Assembly: GCA_028335825.1 (NCBI GenBank)
Contig: JAIOKI010000015.1
Span: 124,001-188,000 of the forward strand
Direction of reading: 5' to 3'
DNA from: Nosema muscidifuracis
Lineage: Eukaryota; Microsporidia; Nosematidae
DNA: 64,000 bases
Within the stretch, counting starts at the first letter, position 1. Each line of letters opens with the position of its first letter. Shown here one piece after another: positions 19,521 through 27,429 of this stretch. The position numbers and the translations under genes are program-made. The notes below the pieces were generated by a model. The model had not been told where the DNA came from and ran no database searches. It was given only the letters and a program-made list of their open reading frames with translations.

Positions 19521-20789
19521 ATGGATATTTCAGAAATTCCTTCATATAAAAGAATTTCTTTTACAAATATTGTAGTAGACTGTTTCTTTATAGATATTTT
19601 AAATGCATCCCACTATTTTTTATCACATTTTCATTCTGATCATTACTACGGTCTTAAGAAGTCTTTTGGTCATCCCATATTTTGTTCTATTACAACTTCT
19701 AATTTAATTAAATTAAAATATAAATGTGAAACTGTACCTTTAGATCTTAATAAGATATACGATCTAGGAGAAAATAATTATGTATCTCTTATTGATGCTA
19801 ATCACTGTCCAGGTGCTGTTTGTTTTATATTTAAAATTAAAAATTCATTCATTCTTCATACAGGTGATTTCAGATGTACAGTAGATTTTACTAATAAATT
19901 GAAAAATTATAATTTCTTATCAATATATCTTGATAATACTTTTGAGGGACATAAAGGATTTCCTTCTCAAGAAGAAGTGATTCACAAGGTAATTGATATT
20001 ATTAGAAAGAACCAAAATAGGACTTGTTTAGCACCAATTAATTATAAGTACTTATTTTGTACTTATTGTGTAGGTAAAGAGAAATTATTCTTGAGTGTGG
20101 CTGAGTATTTTAATTTAAGTATCAAAGTAGAACCAGAAAAGATGAAAATTTATCAATGTTATGACAATATAGCAATAAATCTATTAAATGAAGAAGTATT
20201 AGGTATTGTAGAGAGATATAAGAATAAATCTAAAGAAGATTTAGAAATAAAAAATAATATTTCATGTATTAAGAAAATATCCATACCTAAAAAAATATTT
20301 AAACCCAATGAAAGGTCTAAGAAAAAGAATAAAGGAACAAATAATTCGCTATTAAATTATTCATTTAAAAGAATTAATGTTTTAAAAGATATTACGAATG
20401 AAGAAAGAAATAAAACTTTAGATTATAAAAATGAAGAAATAAAAATTAAAAATCCATTTTCTCGTATAACTAAGAAAGAGGAAGATAATCAGATTATGAT
20501 AATTAGTACATTACATATAGAGAAGAATAAGCTGCATAAAATTATAGAGGATACTAAATGTGATAGAGTAGTAGCATTCTGTGGTACAGGATGGCAGAAT
20601 AAAACAGTATCTTTTGATTGGAATAAAAAAGATGGGAGAGTTATAAAAAAGGCTATTGAAGTTATTCATGTTCCTTATTCTGAACATTCCTCGTCATATG
20701 AATTAGCTTATTTCAAAGAGAATATGATTTATGAAAAAATTATCAACACTGTGAAGAATAAAACTAGAGTTAATTATGATGAACTGTAA
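19521..20789 (+). CDS. PSO2: Pso2/Snm1-type DNA interstrand cross-link repair nuclease
   Basis: A metallo-beta-lactamase/beta-CASP 5' exonuclease used in cross-link repair. The metal-binding motif HFHSDHYYG is at 36-44, HCPGAV at 95-100 and HTGDFR at 113-118. LDNTFEGHKGFPSQEEV matches the next family block. HVPYSEHSS near the C-terminus supplies the late beta-CASP motif. Residues about 225-320 are a lysine-rich insertion replacing the compact linker of other family members. The protein has 422 residues, shorter than yeast Pso2 (661), and lacks its N-terminal zinc finger. CCC lies about 20 bases upstream of the ATG. Confidence 0.92.
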   Translation: MDISEIPSYKRISFTNIVVDCFFIDILNASHYFLSHFHSDHYYGLKKSFGHPIFCSITTSNLIKLKYKCETVPLDLNKIYDLGENNYVSLIDANHCPGAVCFIFKIKNSFILHTGDFRCTVDFTNKLKNYNFLSIYLDNTFEGHKGFPSQEEVIHKVIDIIRKNQNRTCLAPINYKYLFCTYCVGKEKLFLSVAEYFNLSIKVEPEKMKIYQCYDNIAINLLNEEVLGIVERYKNKSKEDLEIKNNISCIKKISIPKKIFKPNERSKKKNKGTNNSLLNYSFKRINVLKDITNEERNKTLDYKNEEIKIKNPFSRITKKEEDNQIMIISTLHIEKNKLHKIIEDTKCDRVVAFCGTGWQNKTVSFDWNKKDGRVIKKAIEVIHVPYSEHSSSYELAYFKENMIYEKIINTVKNKTRVNYDEL

Positions 20790-20885
20790 GAATAGAAATA
20801 TTGTATTATTTTTTATCTATTAAATTATTGTTATATTAGAAATATAAATCATAATCAGGTTATTAAAAAGATCTTTAGTTATATA

Positions 20886-21025
20886 AAAAATATCATAATT
20901 TTCCATATCATATGTCACATCTACAAAGAAAGAAATAAAACTTTAGATTATAAAAATATCATAATTTTCCATATCATATGTCACATCTACAAAGAAAGAA
21001 ATAAAACTTTAGATTATAAAAATAA
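20886..21025. repeat. Two copies of a 66 bp unit carrying a Pso2 fragment
   Basis: Two direct copies begin near 20886 and 20952. Each contains a 32-base segment identical to the Pso2 coding sequence at 20401-20432, recurring at 20926 and 20992. A short coding piece was therefore copied downstream and then duplicated in tandem. Confidence 0.85.
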
Positions 21026-21055
21026 AAGTATTTTAAAAATCAAATTGCTATACTT

Positions 21056-22051
21056 TTATATTTCTTTGTTATCTCTTATAAACTCCTTAATAATTTTTAT
21101 AGCCCATTTATCATCTCTATCAATATCATTATATTTTCCAGTTCTTATTATTTCTAAGCTTTCTAAAAACATTCCTTTTAACTTATCTGATATATCTAAT
21201 ATATTTATAAAAGTCTCTGGATTACTTTCTAAATTATAGACTTTTTTAATTGTAATATATTCCTTATCTATATGAATTGTATAGAAATTATACAACTTAC
21301 ATAAACAGTTTATACATTCATTCAATTCTGAATTATTATAATACATTGTTGACATATTATTATATTGAATTAATTCTTTATCATTATTTTCTTTAATACT
21401 TTCATCTTTGGATATTTCTTTTGTTTTATTATGATTATTAAATATCTCTACAAATGTACATGAAGATATTAAGAAAGTATGTGACATATTTTTGTGTAAA
21501 GCATAGAATAAAGACAGTCCTTCATAATATCCTGTTCCATAACCTAAATCACCAATAAGAGATAAAGAATCTTCAGTAGCATGATGTACAATTCTTCCTA
21601 TACTTTTTAAACAGGCTAAGAAGTAGCTTGTATCTGTAATTATTGTCTCTTTTATATCAATAGAAGTAAAAATCTTATCAAATACATAAAATTCTGCAAA
21701 TGATGAAGGAATATGAGATCCCATGTGAAATAAAATTGATGCTTCTCCTATAATTCTTAAAATATCATTAGATCCCTTGTATATTAATGATTTATCGAAT
21801 TTTACTTCGATTTTATATTTCCAATAGTTTCTTAGTATAATTTTCTTATTATCACTTATCACAGGAACACAACATTTGTATCTTAAAGAAAATAAATTAA
21901 ATGAATTTATACAATCTACTAAGGCAATGTATTCATAAATACTATCTAATGAATATTTCATAATTAATTTTTGCACTTCATTAATTTTCATATTTTTGTA
22001 TTCTTGAATTAAATTATTCAAATCACCTAATTCGATATCAAGAAGGTTCAT
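21056..22051 (-). CDS. MSH5: MutS homologue, C-terminal half (Msh5-like), ATPase degenerate
   Basis: The 331 residues cover the end of the MutS core and the ATPase domain. ASILFHMGSHIPSSFAEFYV and DKIFTSIDIKETIITDTSYF track the family. EGLSLFYALHKNMSHTFLIS followed by FVEIFN is most like Msh5. The Walker A loop (GPN.SGKS) is lost: the site reads SLIYKGSNDILRI. Walker B reads SLIGDLGYGT instead of LIDE.G.GT. The frame starts with an ATG that overlaps the stop of the upstream half as ATGA (22048-22051). Homology continues without a gap across the junction, so this is most simply one gene with one frameshift. Mismatch-repair MutS homologues keep Walker A, so a meiotic scaffold relic is more likely. 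Confidence 0.65.
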   Translation of the reverse strand: MNLLDIELGDLNNLIQEYKNMKINEVQKLIMKYSLDSIYEYIALVDCINSFNLFSLRYKCCVPVISDNKKIILRNYWKYKIEVKFDKSLIYKGSNDILRIIGEASILFHMGSHIPSSFAEFYVFDKIFTSIDIKETIITDTSYFLACLKSIGRIVHHATEDSLSLIGDLGYGTGYYEGLSLFYALHKNMSHTFLISSCTFVEIFNNHNKTKEISKDESIKENNDKELIQYNNMSTMYYNNSELNECINCLCKLYNFYTIHIDKEYITIKKVYNLESNPETFINILDISDKLKGMFLESLEIIRTGKYNDIDRDDKWAIKIIKEFIRDNKEI

Positions 22052-23382
22052 GACATTGGTCTTATAATATATCTTATCCTTGATAATAAAATTATAAGTA
22101 TTTTTTTCTTTATCTGACTTGTCAGATTTAATTGACTGATTTTGATATCTTCATGATTAGATGCATAAGAATTTTCTATTTTTTTCTTTTTTAAATAACC
22201 TTTTTCTATGGAATCTTTCCATTCATTAGCATTTGATTGACTTCTTGGATTTGTAAAATTATCAATAACATAGCTAATTTCATCTACTCTTGATTCGAAA
22301 AATTCTCCATAATTCGAATCAGTATGTTTGAATGTATCTGTAACACTACAAAAAAAATTGTTTTTATCATTTAAATTTTCTTCATTTATAGATACATTAA
22401 ATTGTAAATCTTCAATTTTTTGATTTTTGTCAGATTCTATTAGATAACCCAATTGTGGTAAATAAATAATGCTAATATTTATGTTTGTATTTTTTACTAT
22501 ATTTTGAGCAATTTCATTTAAGTATTCAGGCAAATTATTATATAAATTAACTAAATGATCATATTTAGGAAACATTCCTTGTTTCAGATCTTTACCCTCG
22601 AAAATATCTATAAATTTATAAATATTCTTAAATAAGTCTATATTATTAAATTTCAAACTTGTATTTTTTAGTTCCTCTCCTATATCGATAGTATTTCTTA
22701 TTAAAGAAGGAACTTCAAAAATATCTAAAATTCCATTAATTTCTGTATTTTTAATCTTTTTTAAATAAGTCGTTATGTTTTTATTTTTCAGTTCTGATAT
22801 TTTTTTATGTCTTTGTAATATCTCATTCTTATTCTTCAATGGAAACAATATCAACTTCTTTAATTTATGTCTTCCATAAATTGTTTTAGTAAAGTTTATT
22901 TTTGTAAAAAACTCATCCTTTAAGCTAAGGTCATTGATAGTCTGCAAATCTATAAATAAGTAGTCATTTTCATTCGACTTTAAAACTGGATAGTTACCAA
23001 CTTGTCCTATTTTATCAGGACCATGGCTTGTTATAAAATGTCCAATATGCTGTTTGTAAACATAAATTTCCATATAATAAATCATAGAATTTAAACATCC
23101 ATATGATAATTCATCATCAGGTTTGTTTCTTGCCATAAAATGTTTATTTTGAAGAAGTTCTATTTCAATATCAAGTGATTTAAAAATTCTATAAATTTTT
23201 AAGTTAATAGAATTTGAAAAAATAATCTTTCTAATATTATATTTTGATACAAGGGATAAGCCTATATCATATTCTCTGGTATCTAGTAAGTACCTTCCTA
23301 TATATAATATATCATTTTCAAATATACAATATTCGAGTCTCAAATCTTTATAAAATATTGTCATAAGATTTTCGGAATTCAT
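22048..23382 (-). CDS. MSH5: MutS homologue, N-terminal half (Msh5-like)
   Basis: The 444 residues correspond to the MutS connector, lever and clamp regions. FIDLQTINDLSLKDEF and the GRHKLKKLILFPL...EILQRHKKISEL block match domain III of MutS proteins. No mismatch-recognition Phe-X-Glu domain is visible, as in Msh4 and Msh5. The frame ends shortly before the block LLDIELGDL that continues in the next frame. The two parts together would be about 775 residues, close to Msh5 size. No CCC signal precedes the ATG. Family assignment is good; the Msh5 subclass is an inference from the C-terminal half. Confidence 0.6.
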   Translation of the reverse strand: MNSENLMTIFYKDLRLEYCIFENDILYIGRYLLDTREYDIGLSLVSKYNIRKIIFSNSINLKIYRIFKSLDIEIELLQNKHFMARNKPDDELSYGCLNSMIYYMEIYVYKQHIGHFITSHGPDKIGQVGNYPVLKSNENDYLFIDLQTINDLSLKDEFFTKINFTKTIYGRHKLKKLILFPLKNKNEILQRHKKISELKNKNITTYLKKIKNTEINGILDIFEVPSLIRNTIDIGEELKNTSLKFNNIDLFKNIYKFIDIFEGKDLKQGMFPKYDHLVNLYNNLPEYLNEIAQNIVKNTNINISIIYLPQLGYLIESDKNQKIEDLQFNVSINEENLNDKNNFFCSVTDTFKHTDSNYGEFFESRVDEISYVIDNFTNPRSQSNANEWKDSIEKGYLKKKKIENSYASNHEDIKISQLNLTSQIKKKILIILLSRIRYIIRPMS

Positions 23383-23400
23383 TAATGCATAAATTCAAAT

Positions 23401-23572
23401 TTATTTTTATACTTTTTTTGCATAAATAAAATTTTAATTATAAACAAACCAATCTAAAGCAATCCATTTTTCATTATCATTTTAATTTATTTTTATACTT
23501 TTTTTGCATAAATAAAATTTTAATTATAAACAAAGCAATTTAAAGCAATCCATTTTTCATTATCATTTTAAT
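23401..23572. repeat. 86 bp direct duplication including a gene 3' end
   Basis: Copies start at 23401 and 23487 and differ at a few bases. The end of copy 2 (23540-23572) is the C-terminal coding end and stop of the following minus-strand gene. Copy 1 therefore carries an extra, detached version of that end. Confidence 0.88.
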
Positions 23573-23965
23573 TAATTTTTCTTTATCGAATTTAATGAAT
23601 TGATTATCAATAACTTGATACTTTGTTTTTATATAATTGTATACATATGGATATCCATCAGTATCAGTGAATATTACAAAATTGTATTCAGAATTCTTAA
23701 AATTAACTGTATCAGAAATGTAAGTAATTGTGTTATCATTAAAAGTATATTCATAAAAATCAAGAAAATATTGTTTAGTAGGCTTAGAAATTATAAACGG
23801 TATTTCTAAAAGTCTATCTTCATGCAGATATAGTACCATTTTGCTATCTGATATTGAATATATATTGCTATCGTATATGTTAATGGTATATCGCATTATA
23901 TTATTTGATCTGTTATAGTATGGATCTAAATTTATTTTTTGATTATTATTTTTTATAATTATCAT
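23540..23965 (-). CDS. Hypothetical protein, 141 residues
   Basis: A beta-rich looking sequence with many Tyr, Asn and Ile, no membrane segment and no signal peptide. The start is strongly marked (CCCCTTGAAATG in gene orientation), which supports a real gene despite extreme AT content. Its 3' end lies within the 86 bp direct duplication. No family is recognised. Confidence 0.65.
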   Translation of the reverse strand: MIIIKNNNQKINLDPYYNRSNNIMRYTINIYDSNIYSISDSKMVLYLHEDRLLEIPFIISKPTKQYFLDFYEYTFNDNTITYISDTVNFKNSEYNFVIFTDTDGYPYVYNYIKTKYQVIDNQFIKFDKEKLIKMIMKNGLL

Positions 23966-24162
23966 TTCAAGGGGAAAGAATTTTGATTTTTAATTATTGA
24001 GATTTCCTAGTAAAATTTTTAATAATTCAAAAGTTTCTATTTTTTAAATAAACATCAGATTTCTTGATAATTTTATCTACTTAAATAAAAAAATTAATTT
24101 AAGTTTTTTATAATCTCTAAAAACAAACAAATAAATTAGAAAAAAAACAAGTTCAATTAATA

Positions 24163-26706
24163 TTAAAAGTCTAATCCTTCAAAAACTTTACCTTTTATAA
24201 CCATTTTCTGTAGATTTCCTTTGTTAGTGGCCTTTTCCATAACTCTTTCTTCAATAGTATTTTTAGTAATAAGTCTGTAAACTGTAACATCTTTAGTCTG
24301 TCCAATTCTGTAAGCTCTATCCATAGCTTGCTGATCTACAGTAGGATTCCAATCACTATCGTAAAAAATAACTGTATCAGCAGCTGTAAGATTTATACCA
24401 AGTCCACCAGCACGAGTACTTAACAAAAATATAAATTTATCTCCTGTTTGCCAATCATTTACAGTGTCTCTTCTATAAGAAATCTTTGATGATCCATCTA
24501 GTCTACAATAGGTGTATTCTTTTTTTACACAATAATCTTCAACAAGATCCATCATTTTAGTCATCTGGAAATATAAAAGAACTCTGTGATCTTCTTGTTT
24601 AAGCTTACAAAGCAGTTTATCAAGAGCAGTCAGTTTACCACTATCTATTATAAAAGTATTTAAAGGTGGTATGTTTACTACATCATTCACAGTAAATGGA
24701 ATACCTTTTTGTTCTACAGTTAAATAATCACCTTGATTCGAATAAATATAAGGAAATGATGAAAGAATATTTTTTGTAAACGGAGAAATTTTTTTCAAGT
24801 TTTCAGCTTCGTCACTTATTTTTGTTACAATTTTACGATGTAAAATGTTTTCTTCATATGAATTTTCAATTTTTATATTTTCAAATTTCTGATCAAATAT
24901 ACACAACTCTTCATTCAACTCACTTCCGTAATTACAAAAACTTCTAGATTGGTTCATTTCTCTAATTTTTCTACTTAAGATATTTTTTTCATTTAAACTT
25001 TCTAAAGCATCATTAGCTACTAGAGAAGGTATTTTCATAGCTATTTTTGATCTTCCCATTTCTATAGTTCTACCTTCTTCGTCATATCTTAACATGCTAA
25101 GTTTGGTAGTAGTCTCAAGTTTTTCGAACAAATCTGGATGATTGCAAACCTTTCTTAGTTGCATCATAACATTATCCATTTCATAAGATCGACATGCTTC
25201 TATAATACTTTGGTAATAAATTTTTTGTCTGACACTGAGATCACAATATATTTCCAGTTCGATTTTTTCACCCAATTCAGTTTTTACATCGCTTTTCAAT
25301 CTACGCAACATAAATGGTTTGAGTATAGCATGCAATTTTTGTAACTGAATTTCGTCTACAGCTTTTTTCTTTTCTGCAGATTCTTCTATACCTTTACTAA
25401 ACCACTCAGTAAATTCTGATAACGAATCAAACAAGGTGGGCATGATAAAATGTAAAAGTGCCCATAACTCACTCATAGTATTTTGTACAGGTGTACCTGT
25501 CAAAAGAAGTCTACTTTTTGTTTTAAAAGCCAATAGAGTTGTCCATCTCTTAGATGCCGAACTTTTAATAGCTTGGGCTTCATCAAGTATCATGTACTTC
25601 CATGTTGTCTTTCTTAAAATCTTAAAATCAGCTACTGCTATTTGATAACTTGTCAATACAATATTAGCTTTTTTTATTTCATTTCTAGCTTGTGCTCTAA
25701 AATTCGAATTTCCCCAATAATTTAATACTTTGAATTGTGGCACAAATTTTTTAAGTTCTTGTTCCCAGTTATGTAAAGTTGATACAGGTGTAACTACAAG
25801 GAAAGGCCCCCAAATATCTTCAGTTTCTGCCAAGTATGCTAATAAAGAAATTGATTGAACAGTTTTTCCAAGTCCCATATCATCAGCTAGAATACCGTTA
25901 ATACCTTGGTTATATAATTTCGCAAGCCAGTTAAATCCAGTAATTTGGTATCCCTTTAGTTCACAATTTAACATGTTTGGTTGTTTCAGTTTAGTTTTCT
26001 CTTCTGGAAGAGCTTCACTTTTATTAATTGGTTGATCTACTACTTTAGTAGCTGCTTCTTGGAACTTTTTATTCATTTCTACCAAATCCTCATCAATCTC
26101 TTCTTTTTTCTCAAAACTTTCTATAGTCTGTTTTCCTAACATAAATTGAGAAAATAATTCTGTTTGTGTAAGTAGATATTCAAATTTTCTTTTTTGTCTA
26201 ACAGCTTCCTTACTCTCTTCAATTTGTTTTTTCTTCTCGAGAGCTGCTTTCTCCATCCTTCTTGTATAATCTTTTCGTTCTTTATCAAACTTCTTAGAAA
26301 ATAGATTAAGCTCTTTACATATTCGTCTTGATTTATTGTTAGGAAATTGTCTCGATAAAGTTTTTCTAAATTGATTGATTAGTACGTAACTGAATTTTTT
26401 CTTGTTATACATCATATCATAAGTCCGCTGTTTAATAATTTTCTGTACATTTTGTACCTGTTGAACTCCTATTTTGTATTCCTCCTCCCATGTCCTACCT
26501 CTTGCAATTTTTTTATTTAAATTGTTAGTTAAATTCATTAGTTCTACATCGATATTCTGGATTCTATCAGGATAAATATATTCGCTACCGATATTTTCTA
26601 GTACAGTATACGATTTTGATATAAGATCATTTAGCTTTGTATATGGTATGTCTATATTTACACTTTTGTATACAGCGTATATTTTCTTTAAATCTTCATC
26701 TCTCAT
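24163..26706 (-). CDS. INO80: INO80 chromatin-remodelling ATPase
   Basis: The SNF2-family motor of the INO80 nucleosome remodeller. A DBINO region (about residues 75-190) precedes the helicase. The block LNCELKGYQITGFNWLAKLY followed by NQGINGILADDMGLGKT (Walker A near 275-283) is typical of Ino80. DEAQ lies near 375. Lobe 2 contains AGGLGINLTAADTVIFYDSD and DRAYRIGQ. A linker of about 150 residues separates the lobes, a trait of INO80-class enzymes. The start at 26706 has CCCC directly upstream (CCCCAAATG); an upstream in-frame ATG at 26763 would add a hydrophobic leader and lacks the signal. About 847 residues versus about 1490 in yeast, so the N-terminal extension is lost. Confidence 0.95.
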   Translation of the reverse strand: MRDEDLKKIYAVYKSVNIDIPYTKLNDLISKSYTVLENIGSEYIYPDRIQNIDVELMNLTNNLNKKIARGRTWEEEYKIGVQQVQNVQKIIKQRTYDMMYNKKKFSYVLINQFRKTLSRQFPNNKSRRICKELNLFSKKFDKERKDYTRRMEKAALEKKKQIEESKEAVRQKRKFEYLLTQTELFSQFMLGKQTIESFEKKEEIDEDLVEMNKKFQEAATKVVDQPINKSEALPEEKTKLKQPNMLNCELKGYQITGFNWLAKLYNQGINGILADDMGLGKTVQSISLLAYLAETEDIWGPFLVVTPVSTLHNWEQELKKFVPQFKVLNYWGNSNFRAQARNEIKKANIVLTSYQIAVADFKILRKTTWKYMILDEAQAIKSSASKRWTTLLAFKTKSRLLLTGTPVQNTMSELWALLHFIMPTLFDSLSEFTEWFSKGIEESAEKKKAVDEIQLQKLHAILKPFMLRRLKSDVKTELGEKIELEIYCDLSVRQKIYYQSIIEACRSYEMDNVMMQLRKVCNHPDLFEKLETTTKLSMLRYDEEGRTIEMGRSKIAMKIPSLVANDALESLNEKNILSRKIREMNQSRSFCNYGSELNEELCIFDQKFENIKIENSYEENILHRKIVTKISDEAENLKKISPFTKNILSSFPYIYSNQGDYLTVEQKGIPFTVNDVVNIPPLNTFIIDSGKLTALDKLLCKLKQEDHRVLLYFQMTKMMDLVEDYCVKKEYTYCRLDGSSKISYRRDTVNDWQTGDKFIFLLSTRAGGLGINLTAADTVIFYDSDWNPTVDQQAMDRAYRIGQTKDVTVYRLITKNTIEERVMEKATNKGNLQKMVIKGKVFEGLDF

Positions 26707-27429
26707 TTGGGGTAAGTTGATTTTTATTTGTTTAAATATCAAAAAAAGAAAGCAGGGTATCATCTTCGACTAATTAATCAAGGATGACTTGAAAATGACT
26801 TTATAATTTCTAAGAAAAAACTTATTAAAATTTAAGTAAAAAATACTTTCATATACTTTTAAAAAATATTAAAATTTGTTTAGAAAATACTTTCATCTAC
26901 TTTTATAACATTATACATTAAAAAATATTAAAATCTAAGTATAATATACTTTCATATATTTTTATAACATTATATATTAAAAAATATTAAAATCTAAGTA
27001 TAATAAACTTTAATATACTTTTACGACTTTGTACATTCAAAAAATATTAAAATCTAAGTATAATAAACTTTCATTCACTTTTATAACCTTTCAATTTTCA
27101 TATTTAGAATTACAAAAATATAATCAATAAATAAATAAATAAAGTTCTGATACATTATTTTAGAAATAAAATTAATATAAATGATTTTAATAGACGTTAC
27201 AAAAATATTTAATTTATTTTTGACCCAAAAATTAACCAAAGATTTTAACCCTAAATACGTCTTAAAACATATTTCGTTTTGATAAATTTATAATAAAATT
27301 AACATAACTTTGAAACACATAATTTTAATATGACAAAATATCTATCTATAGTATGTCATTCATGTCTTATCTCTTATATTCATATATAAATTAAAATATT
27401 CAATATTATTATATGCATCAGACATTATT
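26707..27429. other. Spacer with a 60 bp degenerate tandem array
   Basis: At about 26824-27090 there are roughly five imperfect copies of a 45-60 bp unit containing aaaatattaaaat, then ctaagtataata, then actttcatatacttttataa. The rest is simple AT-rich sequence. No gene is visible. A CCC near 27250 is not followed by a usable ATG. Confidence 0.65.

Noticed and set aside
21045-21239. 64-codon hydrophobic frame on the plus strand
   Set aside because: Antisense shadow of the MutS C-terminal region, with no start signal.
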